Origin: Ascaris suum
Taxonomy: Eukaryota; Nematoda; Chromadorea; Rhabditida; Ascarididae
Direction of reading: 5' to 3'
Length of the DNA: 64,000 nucleotides
NCBI GenBank assembly: GCA_013433145.1
Contig: CM024170.1
Location: forward strand, 6,308,366 to 6,372,365
Below, piece after piece: positions 37,201-50,601 of this stretch. Every line of letters starts with the position of its first letter. Position 1 is the first letter of the stretch. A program made the translations under genes and the position numbers. The notes beneath the pieces are model-generated. The model worked only from the letters and a program-made list of their open reading frames with translations. It had not been told where the DNA came from and made no database searches.

Positions 37201-40200
37201 ATTATCGAGTGTAAGGAAGCAATTATCAAACCGGTTGCAAAGAAGTGCAAATTGATATGTCAACGACTTGCGAAGCGACACCGCATTTTGTTCCGTTGTT
37301 CGTCCACTCGAGGCACATAAGAAAACCTGTTGTGATCCCATTTCTGCACTTGCTTCCTGCCACTCTCTCACTGCCGCATTGCAATCGCTATTCCGTAAAA
37401 CAACAACTTGTTCATCAACTGCCCATTAACAGATATTATAGAACAAATATTATAGTATCAGTTTCCGGCTTATACTTCACTTGCTGCTATGTATGATTGT
37501 CGAGCACTTATGCAATTATCTGCGGTATCTTTCAAACACTGTCGAACATTTATCATTTGAAGTCTATCAGAGCTCACTCATACGCTAGCTGCTCATCTGC
37601 GGGAAGGTATCACGTTGGTTATGGAGCTTTCGAGGCGATAAAGGTGAGCGATGTGAATTTCCTGAATTCATGGTAGGCTAATAGTTCCTTCCAACCGTTT
37701 GTTTGGATTTCTGTGATCATTAAATAGCGTTGATGGCTTCACTCGATAGCCTAAGTGGATCGATAACGATAACTTTGGGGAATGCGATTTGATTATTGCC
37801 CACAACGTCATCATGCGGAGCTGAGCAATTCATATCGGATGAAGTTGGGGTGGCCATTGATAAGGCGCCGTCACGAAGACCGCCCACCGCTCGGGGCGAC
37901 TTTCCATCAACGGATCGGTCATCCAACGTCCGTCCAATCCAAATCGGGTGCTCAACGTTTCACTTTTCGTGAACTTACGCTCACCATTTGAGCGGAATGT
38001 AAGTGTTTTTATGCCCCTATATTCAATCATTTTTCAATGAAGTTAGGTGATTCGTCTCGTTTTTTTCTGTTTTTTAAAAAATTTTTCCTTTTTCTGTATA
38101 AATGTTTTTTCAACAAGAAATAATTCTTTCTGTACAAGAAGAAAAAAACCGGGACTGGAGGATGAGCGATTGGAGTGACCCTATGGAATGCTTACGATTT
38201 TAGTTGGGAGAGGGGGGGGGGGGGTCGTTAAGTGATTGCAATTTCGAAAGGAAACGTCTCATGCATCTTAGTACAAATGTGTTTTATGATGTACTTTTGC
38301 AGAAATTAGCGAAAAGCATGCTGCAGACTTCTGTTGCACTCTTCTCCAATTCTCTTTATTTGCTTAAGTCTCATAAAATGACATCAAGAAAAGTGAGTCA
38401 CCTTGACTACCTTATAAACGCCTTCCAGCTGTCGCTTGAATAGTGACGCCCTTCATACGCACAGGAAATTGCGTAGTATAAATGCTGAACGGCAGTGTAC
38501 GTCAAGAACAACAAAGATTTAATACCTCCTCTCTAGAAGTGTTAAGGTGTGCAGGGTTCCCAACTTCGTGAATTCACTCAAGAAATTGTCCTTCTGCTAT
38601 CCGAAGCCCAGGAATCGGAAAAGTCAGTCCGAGCCTCTGGAATTCCCGAAGTTTTTCGGTGATCTGCTTTGCTTCCGACATCTTTGAAAGCGACAGAAAT
38701 GTGCCTGAAGATATTCTAAATGTGGACTATTCTAGCTTTAAACGCAATAAATGCTTGGCAATGTGCGATAACAAAAGTACCTTTTTTGTAACTGACGTTG
38801 TAACGTCAGTACTGGGCCTCGCCATAGAAATATGGCCAATTGCTTAGCCTCTTGCAACGTAGGAAACGTTTCCGCGGACGTCTTAGAGTTACGTTAATTC
38901 CGTTCATATTGCAACTTTCATAGCTCTTTGTCACATTATCTCGAGCGTAAGGCAGAAACTTTTGTTTTCTTCGAGCCTCGGCGAGTGTCAGGTATTTCGC
39001 TTTCTTTTCCAGCCCATTTTAATGCAATAATTGAGCCAACTAATTACAAAAGAGGGCATATTCGTGTTGACGCGTCATGTGCACATATCTAGTACTGATG
39101 TAAAATCGGAAACTGTTTACATCGAGCTCGTGTCTAGTGAGCTGTCTGCGGCGAGGGGAAGCTTGCGAGTAAGCCATATCCTAAGAAAACAGGTAAAATC
39201 TTTTTGACTTTTCATATAGGAAACGAGGAGAAATTCCGGCGATTCACAGTAAAAGTTTCCATCGCTTCAGTGAATAAAATGTCGGAGGTGAAAGAATATC
39301 AAAAGAAATTACATGTTTCTAAGTTTTGTAAAATTAGTAAAATTATATAAGAGTGTGGATTAAATATTGCACAGTAAACAATAAATAGCGAATGGTTGAA
39401 GAGCTGTATCACTCAAGTATACTGATATAAAATAAAAAAATGTGAGAATCAGCTCATATAGAACGAATTCGCAATCAAGCCAACAAAAGGAACATTTCGT
39501 CTCAAATGCTTTTATTTGAAATTATTTCCGTTGCGAATAAACTTTACAGAGTGGAAATTCTTCTTTTCCTTCTTCATCTCTTCGGTGATCGCTTTCATCG
39601 AAAAAACACACAATCTCTTACTATATCGGACAAATTTTTCGGGACTGGCAGCTTTGTATTCGTTCTGCTTTAGCGAAATGCTCCCTCAATTCTATTTTTA
39701 AGTTACGGCTTGTTCACCTAAACTAATTATTGTTATATGTATACGAAAAATTTGCTCACGTATACTATAGTTGACGTTTGGCTGACATGCTATCATTAAC
39801 TCTGAATGCTCTTTTTAGCGATGTCTAACGCTGTCAGAAATGCTTAAATATATATTCGTGGTTTACAATACAATGAACATAGAAATGTCACGATTCATTC
39901 GTGGACGATGCTTAGATAGGACGCCTACGAAATGACCGATAGCGAATGAGCATATGACTATGAAGAATTATGTGAAAACCAACGTGTATCTTCCGAGGAT
40001 TAACGAAAAGCTTCGCTTTTTGATTCCTTTCTTTGTGCTTCCTTTCCCCAGTGCCTTCGAGGCGTGGCCTTTGTGAAGACGGAGAAGGGACGTTTCGAAT
40101 AACAGGTTTAGGGCACCTCATAATTTTTTTCTGATGCTAGTTTTCATTCGAATGACAGCGAGTTAGTTGATTCTCCTCGTTGGGTTCATCCGCTTCTGCC

Positions 40201-40896
40201 CCACATATTCTTGCTTTTCGGCATCGCCCAAGTCATAGTTTCATCGTACCGGTTAGCACGACCATACTAGTTAGCAGCACCTCCAATTCCAGTAAACACC
40301 TGTGGTGAACCCAATGACCGCATGCGTGAGCCAATAAGATAAATGACTCGGTGCATGAATGCAATACGATGATCAGCATGGGAGACGAATAGAATACGTG
40401 CAATGGTACGAAAAAATTGTAAAAAAATTGCGTCTTTTCACGTAAATGAAGTAAAACGATGAATTAAAAGCATTGAAGAGGCAACGCAAACTCGTTGCCT
40501 TAATGCACTTTCAGAGGGCACACAGGATGGCTTGGGCCTCTTGAGGTGGCCTTGGCCACGTTTACGATTATGTCAGTGTTGCTTCCAGTTTGATATCAAT
40601 CGGCATCTCTGAATTAGCCCTTTGATTTTTCGTCCACGCCACCCATTCTCGTGTTTCTCTGTGACAGTGAACATTGTTTCGCCGTTTTTCTTCTCTTAAC
40701 CTCACATGACACTTATAGAACTATCTCGTTTTATTTATTGAAATAAAGACTAATTTATTCATTAGTGCCCTCTTAAAGGTGGCAAAAAAGTTTGGGTTTC
40801 ATAGCGTATTATGTACTTGATTTATTGCTTCACTGACAGTTCTACAGTTACTAAAGAAAGGTGTAGTGTTTGTTGCAAATGAAATATAGTCGACTT
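34260..40896. other. Gene-poor interval between GH18 and lipase genes
   Basis: No family is recognised. Low-complexity blocks lie at 34640-34980 (TACTGTACCA-type words) and 37050-37200 (TTCTATTCCATT-type words). A GC-richer patch at about 35180-35420 and another at 37720-38000 carry frames on both strands without landmarks. At about 37557-37628 an acceptor (TCTATCAG) and donor (AAG then GTGAGC) bracket the open stretch GRYHVGYGAFEAIK on the plus strand, which could be an isolated exon. A G13 run lies at 38212-38224. Confidence 0.4.
38578..38681 (-). CDS. Candidate first exon or 35-codon ORF, unidentified
   Basis: TTTCAAAG immediately precedes an ATG at 38681. The open frame begins MSEAKQITEKLREFQRLG and reaches a possible donor (GA then GTGAAT at 38577) just before its stop at 38574. 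The charged, helical start looks protein-like. No partner exon could be identified on the minus strand, so this is tentative. Confidence 0.25.
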
Positions 40897-43800
40897 ATGA
40901 GCAGAGGGGCTGCTTGGCTAAAGGATTGGTGAGCGGGCATTACAAGCATTCTTTTTTGTTTTCTTACTTTGTGATCAGGCCAAATGTGCGGAGGAGGCTA
41001 AAATTTTCGCCTTTCGTGATGAGTACAATTTAAATGAGTTCCACTAAATATGTTTTGAAAATTTTTTCTGCTCTTTCGCTATTTCCACTATTATCCCTCA
41101 TTAAAAACAGTTCTAGATTATTTTTCAAAACATAGTACGCAATAATCACAAAAAAATTCCACCGTTTTTTCCACTCTTGAAGGCGAATTTCGGCATTGGT
41201 GCTCACTTTGTGCGCATTCACGAGTGCACAACGACGACCACGGGGGCCGCTAACGAGCGATTTCCTAGATTGGCTTATTGCGAACGGATACGAGAGCGAA
41301 AATTTCGATCGTCCTGATGTCGGACCGAATGGAAGCTTTGGTGGTCGAACTCGTAGAAATGAACCGGTGAGCTGAAACATAGAGCGTTGTAATTGATTTC
41401 ATTTCCGTAGTGAGACAATTGTTAATTGGTAGAAGTTGGCGATGAGGTGAATTTTAATTCTCTCGATATATATGCAACCATTGGCTTGCATATTGTTAGA
41501 GGCAGTAAAAGAACTGTGAATTGTTGAACTTTTATTAGCGAAAGCTTTGAATTTGCTAAGTTACCGAAAAACCTTCAAATTACCGCAAATCGCATACACG
41601 CAAACGAGATGCTTGAGAAAATCCAGTTTATTGAGTTTCTCTCGAGGACGCTTTGTTAGTCGAGAAAACTCCTGCGAGCTACTTTTATATAGAAAAGCCG
41701 CGAGGTAATTTACAAAAGAATTGAAAAGTGCTCATCCACTGCCCAGTCTTCTGACCAAACGGAAAATTACCGATAAAAGGAGTATTTTGCTTCATTTGCT
41801 GCGGCATGCAGTGACCACATGTCTAAAAATCATTTCATGAGTATGCCATATGGCTTCTGTTTCCATATATATTTTGAAATGAGAGAGAGGAATGAGGCTG
41901 CAACTTCCATTACTTGCACTGTAGTTGGAGGGAAAACTATCAAATTTTGCTGACTCGTTACCAGAAACTTTTTTATGGGCGACTTTTGATTGCAGTGGCA
42001 CTCTCTGGAACTTACACTTATTTCCTAACGCATATCTTCCTCTCAAGCCACTCTCCTCCCTTTCGAAGATCGCATATAGGCTATACTAGCAGCTGCAAAG
42101 TAGCATGTCGAATGGAGAGGAAAAGATGATTTCGAAAGAGTGATGATCTCTTGGTCTATACCGATGCGTCCTGGCCAGCGCTAAAGCTCTGTCAAGCTGA
42201 GCACGTACTCTCTGACCGATTGCTTGACGCATCACCTATAAGTTGCGACGGCTTTTGCATATTTCTATTGTAACTAGTAAAGTACGAAGAGTTTCTGTTA
42301 AGATTTGCTGAGATAAAAATAACTTTGCTATGCGCCATTATAAACTAACTATGCGCAGCAAAATTGCTTTCAGATAACACACGAGCCAGTAATCTTCGTT
42401 CATGGAAATGCAGATGCAGCATTGTATACACAGACACCAATTGCGACCGGTTGGTCACGTTCCATTCAGTATTTCCTCGAGCAAAACTACACATCTGCTG
42501 AGTTATATGCAACGACATGGGGAGATGCATGGGCAGTGGGTGGCAATCTTATGGATGCTTACAGCACAATGCGCACCTGCTCTACACTGCTCTACCTGCG
42601 TAAATTTGTGGCAGCGGTCGTTCAATACACAGGTGCGCCTAAAATCGATGTAATCGCGCATTCGCTGGCTGTTCCGTTGATGAGGTACGTTTCTGCGGCA
42701 GTTCTCTTACACTACTGCCATAAAACATTATATTTAAAGAAGCGTCTATCCCTCTTCAACCATTCGCGCATTACGTCACGGAAAGTTCTTCCTTTGAGAC
42801 AGAATCCTTCAAGGCAAAAAACAATGTTATAGGAAAGTACTGAAAGGCGGCAGCCTCATCGCAACGGATGGCAATTGCACCCTTGGTCCTCCGTTGACCG
42901 CGTATGTCGATACATTTCTCGGTATCGCCGGTGCCAATTACGGTCTTTGTGTATGTCAGCTTGCACAGACGATACCAGCATGGTGTAATGCTCTCGATGG
43001 ACTCTATCCGGGTTATACTTGTGAGGACCAGGTAACACCTACAAACCAATCCTTTTTTAAAATTCTTATATTAGAAATAATAATAGTTGCATTATAATAA
43101 ACCGTACAGAAATATTGTATTATGGGCATATTCTTTCCAGATGAATTCTGGGTATAGAATTTAGGCATATAATTTCTTCTAATTAAGAACAACCCCATGA
43201 GAGCATCCAAACTCACAAGTCAGTTGTTTTTGCTGCAAGTGCGTGAATGAAATTGACGACTTGTGAATTTTCGCGTAGTTTTCAAGTGCCTTACAACTCG
43301 TGCTGATCAGTTTAAAATGTCTGATAAAAAATATTCATCAGACGTAGAACCGAACAATGCAATTGAATTAAATTAAATTGAATGAGGAAATTAAGTGAAA
43401 AAGTGCGTAATGAACGGTATGCGTATTTCAGTCATCTAGTGAAAATTGTTATGCTGCAGCTCGTATGCGGATATCCAGATGGAGAATGCAAGCAAAAGAA
43501 TTATTCAGCGTTCCTCGAGGGACTCAATAACGACCCAACTCGAGAGGCGGACCACGTTTATGCAATGTGGTCTGACGGTATAGCACTTTCACTCTTGCCC
43601 GGAGCACAGGCTTAACAGATAGAAAGAATCTCATCTCATTCTTTTTACAACTCACATTAAGAGGTCAAAGTTCTGCATGAAATTTCGCTTACTTCGCAAA
43701 AATTCTCTGATAATAATAGCAATTTGGCTAGCCGATTGTGGAAGATCTTCATTTTCGAATATTTCAACTCTGAATTTTGTCAGTCAAATATCGAATATAG

Positions 43801-43981
43801 AAACTTTGTAAGGTTTTAAGCGGACGAGACACTGTTATTCCGAGGTTTGACGTGGGGAAAACCGACGAGTCGAATCCCTGGAATGAATGGACGGTGGATT
43901 TCCGATCGTAATGGGCATGTCGCAATGAAGGACCTCACCGAGTTGAGGCAGTATGAAGCTGTCGTACATCATTCCATCTGA
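40897..43981 (+). CDS. Secreted class 2 (EstA-like) lipase, 334 aa, 6 exons
   Basis: Exons are 40897-40928, 41183-41366, 42374-42684, 42833-43031, 43460-43577 and 43821-43981. All phases agree and the stop is TGA at 43979. The N-terminus (to about residue 27) is a plausible signal peptide with the core ALVLTLCAFTSA. Family landmarks: DFLDWLIANGY and GSFGGR before the barrel, the oxyanion strand PVIFVHGNAD (77-86), YATTWGD, the nucleophile elbow VIAHSLAVPL with Ser169, IAGANYGLC, a cysteine-rich middle region, and the C-terminal SDADE plus GLTWGKPTSRIPG and the catalytic-type His314 in NGHVAM. It matches the nematode lips-type group of the PF01674 family in length and order. The second elbow glycine is Ala171 (AHSLA rather than xHSxG). 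The short first exon is the least certain part. Confidence 0.87.
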
Positions 43982-45225
43982 ATCAGTGCACCTCAGAATC
44001 AGCCAGCTTCAAAACGCTTCGTTTTAAACGTTTGTAAGGATGTTTCGAAGAGAGACCGAAATTCCCTCACAAAAAGTCATCTGCGTCGATCGACAGTCAG
44101 TGTCTTATTTTAGAGTTCATTGTATCGTGGACAGGAAGTAACTATAAAAAGTGAATTTCGTCAATTTCGACAACAAAATGACCGAATTTCAAATAGAAAT
44201 CGGTTCAGAAAAGCAAAAATATTCAAATCCCGGATTTCGAACGATCCATTTCGAATTTTGGCATATATTTTATTATCAGAGAGTCATAACTGGATTTGCG
44301 TTCCGAGCCAACAAAAAGTGCTAATTGCTCCCCCTCCTCAAGCCTCCCCCTCCTCCGCCCCAAATCGCCCTTAACCTCACCTCATGACTGCACTTACCGT
44401 CCATAATTCATTTCATATAATGGACGTACTCCATGTTCGACATAGGCGTCTTGTTGTCATCGTGCAATAATGTATATTGAATTGAAAGTTTTTTTAATGT
44501 CTCTGCTTCTATCTAATTAAAAAAATATAATTTTTTCCGGATTCTTTGCCCTCCACATATGCAAAGATCACTTTTACGATGCGGCCCATTCCAATGTTTA
44601 TTAATTTGTATATGTCGCCACCCATGCAGCTTGTCTACGTAGTATTTAGTCTCGATGTGCACAAATTAATGACCCCTGTCTTTCTTTTAATGCAAGGAAG
44701 AAGAACGAAAGAAAATTTCCGACTATAGCGTTTCATTAAATAGCTTCTTAAGGTGGTCTCTGTATTTCACTCGCTTGATATCACAACGTTACAATAAGTC
44801 TTTAATGGGCAGGTTGAGTTTTCCCTAATCACCTAATCACCTAGTTGTTCACCTATTCTCCGACCAAAGTTTTCTGTTGTATATTCGGGAAACAGCCTAA
44901 GAAACGTTTTCACGCTCCGCATATAGAGATGTCGACTTTTGACCTAAAGGGTTTCGGAATGTGGATTAGGATATAGCGCTAATGTCAGAAGGTAGTGCTT
45001 GAAATGAAGTCTGTTGTCAGTGAAGATGCGAAGATCACGAATTCTGAATTAATCGCGAAGGCTTACGTTTACGAAGCATGAGGTTTACGTTTATGAAACA
45101 AGAGTAAGGAAACATTTTCAGTGACATTAAGCCAACGCAATGTCGCTTTTATTCCTGTTGTATCAGACAACATCTTTTTCACGTTCGATTTGTCGTTTTT
45201 TTTTTCAAAGCTTTCAAAGATTTTT
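43982..45225. other. Intergenic, downstream of lipase gene
   Basis: Nothing recognisable was found. A proline/serine-rich plus frame ends at 44374 and has no landmarks. Confidence 0.4.
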
Positions 45226-45229
45226 CCAA

Positions 45230-45675
45230 AGAAACAGAAATGACGCCTGCATGGTCATTGTTTGAGAACTTACCGACTGCAGGTCGTTTCCAAAAGGAAC
45301 TTTTTGAACGAGATTCATCAGAGCGATATCAAAATTCGTCGACACAAACGGTCTACAAGGGCGATCTTCGAAAGAAGTGCTTCAAGCGAATGAATTGAAA
45401 CGATTGCACCGCTAACGTCTCTAAAACTGAGATTTAAATCGCCGGTCATCATAATTGTTTGATGTGTTATTCATAAATTCGAAATCGTTATTTTAAACTC
45501 TCAAGAAACAGATGTGCAGCCATAGAACGCTTTGTAGACTGAGATCACGTGAAATGCCTTCGCGGCAACAAGGTCGTGCCAAATTAAGGCGCAAATCATC
45601 AATAATTTAAACGTTTACCAACGCGACTGCAACTCCATCGCCTCAGTTCTTAAAACCGTCCTAGACAGGTAGTTG
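45230..45675 (-). pseudogene. LINE endonuclease relic (CR1-like)
   Basis: The minus strand has THQTIMMTGDLNLSF (about 45462-45420), matching the 'xxxIxxGDFNxP' block of apurinic-type LINE endonucleases. It is preceded by MELQSRW-like and VYKAFYG-like blocks and followed by FDIALMNLVQKV, where such proteins read 'DLVLxNxxxxV'. Stops and frame changes interrupt it. Confidence 0.5.
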
Positions 45676-45679
45676 ATTA

Positions 45680-48600
45680 CCTGGATTTACGGAAATGTTA
45701 TTACTACTTTCTATAGCTGACTGGACAAGGATGAAAAGTGATGGGCATGTTTCTGAGATGGTAATGACGTCAGGTTAATTCGATCAATAAAACCTGCAAC
45801 TTAGGTAATTTACTGCCTATACTATGTAAGTTAAAATAAACATAGAAAATAACTAAACAGAACTATTTTGTCTCAGTCACGAGGTTGTCAGCAAATAGCT
45901 GCGAGAGCGCAGCGAATCCACTCAGGTCAAACTATGGCGTTGTTTGCAATAAATATTTAGCCAGGGAATCATTCACTTCTTCAGGCACCAACCGCAAAAC
46001 TTCGCCATTCGGAATTGAGCTGTGTGAGAGGCTGGGAATCCTTGAAATATAACCTCTTGATAATTACAGGTTTACTTAAACGAATGAAAGTAAATAAGAT
46101 CACTTGTGCTATTGTTAAAGCGTTAACGTGTCTAAGGGTGTACGCTTGTTGCAATATGTTTTGCTGCAAACGTTTCGACTGCATGCCAGCATGCTAAAAG
46201 ACTAGAAATAAAAGTCGATTGGTTCTCACCTTAGCAATGGCTCTAACGTTAGTAATAAAGCCTCCCAAAGCAGATGTGCATTTACAGCTGTTTCCGGTCT
46301 TACTGACAGCCGTTGCTCGAAAAGTTTGCAAACAATAGTGCAAAACCTCGTTGCGGCAATAACGTCGCTTTTTAAAGCACTGCACTCCAACTTGTTTTTG
46401 TGTCTCTCTGTCTCAAATTGACATTAAAATCAATGAGAATAATTTTTGCGCTATTATATTGGATACAAGCTTTTGAAACGACTTTCAACAGTTGTTGGAG
46501 CAGTGCCAAGACAAATTTTTGGAGGAGATTTTCACCCAGCGCTACCAAGACGGTGGAAGCGATACAAAACGACCACTCAAGTACCAAATTATTCGCTCTA
46601 GATGAAAGTGGTACCCTAGAATATAGTTTTTTTTTCTTGGTGTTTTCTCGATGAAATATCCCCCATTGTACCCGATATGAGAAACTTTCTGATTAATGGA
46701 GTGTTGCGGTGAACCGACCGCAATATGCGCAATGGGTGTAAATGTGCTTCGCACCATTTCAAACTGTTTCACGTTTTTTTGCTCTCAGTTGCTGTTACAA
46801 TCACGACCGAAAATAGTTTTGTGTTGCGATGTGCGGTGCTGTGAGAGCGAATGGACGGTGTGATGTGCACAGTGTGCGTCGTCGTGTCGTTGTTGTTGGT
46901 CGATCGTTGTTGTTGTTGTTGTTGTGGTTATCAGTTTTACTCTTCTATTCACGTCTAGAGGGTGGTTGTTAATGAGTGATAACGAGCTAAGGCGAGAGTC
47001 TGACTTAAATTCGATCGCTGTCGCGACGCGGATCGGATTTAACTCAAACTTCCAGGACCACTTTCTTATTTCGATTGAATCTGGTGCTTTAAAACTGCGG
47101 CCTGTGTTGCACATATGGGAATTCGCGTACACCACAATTTGAAAAATACATAGAGCAAACAATGAAATAAGACAAGTGGCTATCATGTCGCATCAATCGG
47201 TCATTGACACGACATCCGGTTTTTGCAGCCTCACCAATCGAGCCGACCGACCGCACAACTTCAGAAAAGAACCTGAGCTTAGAGATTTTAGAAACCACAG
47301 CCAAAAATTTCATTTCACCTTTGCGCATGATGAGTTGTGCAAAACATAGACATGCTTTTCAACGAAAATGTTGATGAAAATCAGGGAGACAGACATGTTC
47401 AGAGGGAAAACAGCAGAGTAAGGGAGGAAAGCAATGGTCACATAATGAATGCGACACACAAGCAACTGAAGCTAGGGGAAGAAGGAAGGAGAGAAGATAT
47501 TTATGCCTAAAAAGCAGCAGCAATAAAAAAGCGAAATCGACCGACAAGCCTATAGAACAAAAAGTGAATAACAAGGGCAAAAACTTATGTTGGAAGTCCA
47601 AAAGGATGAAGCAGTTAATAACACTGGCGGCGGGCGGGGGGAAGGAGGAGGCTTAGAAAGAAATCGATGGAGAATTCGATCACGGACTTAATCTGAGGTC
47701 GAACTAAAGGAGCCTAGCTAAGAGTGAAAATAAACAATAAAGGTAGTCTGTTAAAGCGAAATGATAGCACAGCAATGTGGTCACACAGTGACACCTCGTA
47801 TGGGCATCTACTATGAATTCGTTTCTCTCAGCATTTGTTTATACTAAGTGGAATACAGGTGTGCACATTCTGTCTGCCTTACCTGATGATGCGCGTTTCG
47901 TGTATTTCCCAGTCAAGCGGTATCGAGGATTCCGACACCTCGCTATACCAGTAATGTTGTTATGGCTAAGTATGTAAGCGTAATAGATCTACAATTGTGC
48001 CATCTCGAAAGTTTTGCTGCATTTTCCGGAGGTAGCCTGTTGAAAAGACAATTCCTGACGTGTACACAGGTATCACAGGTGTCCGCTTATGGCTGTCTTT
48101 AATAAATACTTTCCGCATTCATATCAGAGAATGCTATAACTTGTCTCAGTAAATCTGATGATGCAGTAAAAGTTTCTTTTCAATGACTCTTCTTGCCGGT
48201 GCTTATGTTTGTTCGTCGTTCACTACTCACCGCCCAGACAAAGCTACAGCTGTAATCCTTTATGATATATTCCGAGCCTATATCCTTTCGCTCTCCGGTT
48301 TTCTTTTCCACTCATCAGCTTGATATTTTAAATGCATATTAATTCCCATGTTTGCAACCTTTCTTGCATTGTTAAAATCCGAGCATTCTCATATAATTTC
48401 GTCCGTTTTTGTGCTTTTCTTACAATTTTCACGGAACTCGAGTTATGGGCCGCTTCCTGTGGCTCTCTTTTAAACTGTGAGTAGTATGTTCTCTAAGCCG
48501 ATTTCTCTTCCAGTCTACATTTTAATCGATTATGGACTCCTCAAGATGGCATGGATTTGGCTACTTGTTTTTTTTTAATGCAGCACGAGTGAAGGGTGGA

Positions 48601-50550
48601 TTTTTATACAGGGATTTGAACAGCTGATCAGTCACTTAGGAAATATAATAAATCGATGGGATTAGCTTGTTCCGTCTCGATATGGATATCCAGTTGTTTT
48701 TTTTTTTTTTGAGTTTAATGCCAACAATGAATTTCTATTCATATTCAGCATTGTTTACCCTTTTTTTCAACATATCCTCGATCGACTGGTGTGTTAGGTT
48801 CAATTACAAAAAGCACATATCCCACCAACCTGGTTGCCGCATTTTCTTGCATCCTTTGTTTGCTTAATTTTGATACCACCGCATGATCCTCCACGCTCGC
48901 TTCCTCCATCCTCCCCCTCCCCATCCCCCACCCCCCTTTATTTGTTACATTAGCGTAATTTCTGCGTGCAGTGGTAAAAAGGCGCAAGGCGTTAGTGATA
49001 GTGAATGTGCTGCGAAATAGCATTCGGGATGTGATTTGTGTTTAGATAATAATTCTTAATGCGCCTTTTGTGCGTTTTTAGCAATTGTGACGCATTGCGG
49101 CGTCGTATCCGTAATGCCTCTTCGTGTTCATAATTGTTCCGCTTATCTCAGCCTGCAAGCAACTAAGCTTGTGTTGCGAATTTTGGTACTATAATTTACG
49201 CCATGCGGTAGCCTCACTCGGAAAATGAGGTAGATACTTAAGGGTGGAGTAAAATTTGCTCGCATTTTACGATCAGTTTCTTATTTCCCAACGGCCGGAT
49301 GATAGAAGAAGCAATATTTCGTGGGAATTGTTTGCAAGAGGTCAAATCATTTAAAATATGAATACCTTGGTCTGCATATTTCATTTTGACTTGGGAAACT
49401 GTTACGGAGGTGGTTAGATGGAAATGCGCATAGGTGCCAACTGCGTTGGCGCGTTACTCTTCTTGTTGTTTTCCCGACTCTCGGGATTGGTGGCACTGCG
49501 CATTTGGGGTGGTGTGCGGATGTGTGTTGCAAGTTTTGTGTGTTGTTGTTACCTTCGGTGCCTCAGGTGTGCTAATTATGTGACGTAATAGGCGTGATCG
49601 TGGGAGCACGTTGAAAATGAAGACACACTGAGTGAAAAGCGGCTCTCTCACGTTGTAATGCTATGTAAATTTCTTTATGACTGTCGTTCACCGAGGTCAT
49701 AATCAACAGGGCACTTCCATTGACAAGGCAGTTACGAACAACCGGACCGGTTGAGCATTACCACTGTACGCTGATGTGCACATAGGCGCATACGCGCATG
49801 CTCGCACGACGAACGATTAGGGGAACTTTTTGTACGACTTCGGCCAATTTGCTTATGCAAGGTGCACCGTGTCTTTATGTGTATTTGTATGCCTGTTTCT
49901 TCGATAGGTGCAACCGGAAAGCCACGGAATTTAGAGCCATGGGGCTTGATGGATGTGATCCACACTACAACCTTGCCCTCCAGCATTTATGTTGAAGCTG
50001 ATCCACCAGCGTCGAAAATTTACCATGCACATTTGGAAGTGCCCAAAAATATGCATGTTTTTAAAGGGTCAGCCTTTGGCACAGGCGTTCGGCGCACTTA
50101 AAATTTGAATGCAACATTATATGTGCATGCTTTATTATTTATTGGCATTCTGTGAAGTCGATTGGTGTATTTAGTAAAATTAAAAAAAGAAGAATATCAA
50201 ACCACCTTTTTCTGCATGTTTCACAGTTGGTTTTGCTAACTAAGGTAGCCTTCGATTAGATAAGTTGGAGGTTATGGATGCGCGGTGTTTTTCCCCCGTT
50301 TTCTGCATGAAATTTGAGACTTCGCTTCCATGGTTTCCTGCTTGACGTAAGTATTCCGTCCACTTCGCATTTCAGAGGTGAGATGGCGTCGAAAAAGGAG
50401 GCAAGGAGAGGAAGACTTTCATCCGTCGCAAGTTCGGAATCACCGATTTGCTTAACAAAAGGCTTCCTGTCCATGTTATTGGACCCGTCGATTTTTGTAT
50501 TATTTTTCGTTCTGAGAAATATTGATTCAGCATTACGTTCGGTAATAAGA
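45680..50550. other. Intergenic, no recognised gene
   Basis: The best frame is minus 47186-46785 (133 codons), beginning MIATCLISLFALCIFQIVVY, which is signal-peptide-like. It then passes through a threonine run encoded by an ACA/ACAACA microsatellite (46905-46930). Without family support or splice context I do not call it a gene. An ATG at 50330 followed by a GTAAGTATT donor at 50347 could be an alternative upstream exon of drr-2. Confidence 0.35.
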
Positions 50551-50555
50551 TAAAT

Positions 50556-50566
50556 GAAAATTTCAG
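50556..50566 (+). promoter_or_regulatory. Probable trans-splice acceptor of drr-2
   Basis: GAAAATTTCAG ends at 50566, 35 bases before the proposed start codon at 50602. The spacing fits a spliced-leader site. It could also be a cis-acceptor for an upstream 5' UTR exon. Confidence 0.5.
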
Positions 50567-50601
50567 GTACACGAAGGCTGAATCTTCATACGTCTTCAAT
50601 T

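Noticed and set aside
43460..43615. Ending the lipase at the TAA at 43613
   Set aside because: Splicing at 43577 to 43821 restores the family's C-terminal block with its histidine.
46785..47186. 133-codon minus frame with a signal-peptide-like start
   Set aside because: It crosses an ACA microsatellite, overlaps an open plus frame and has no family support; noted but not called.
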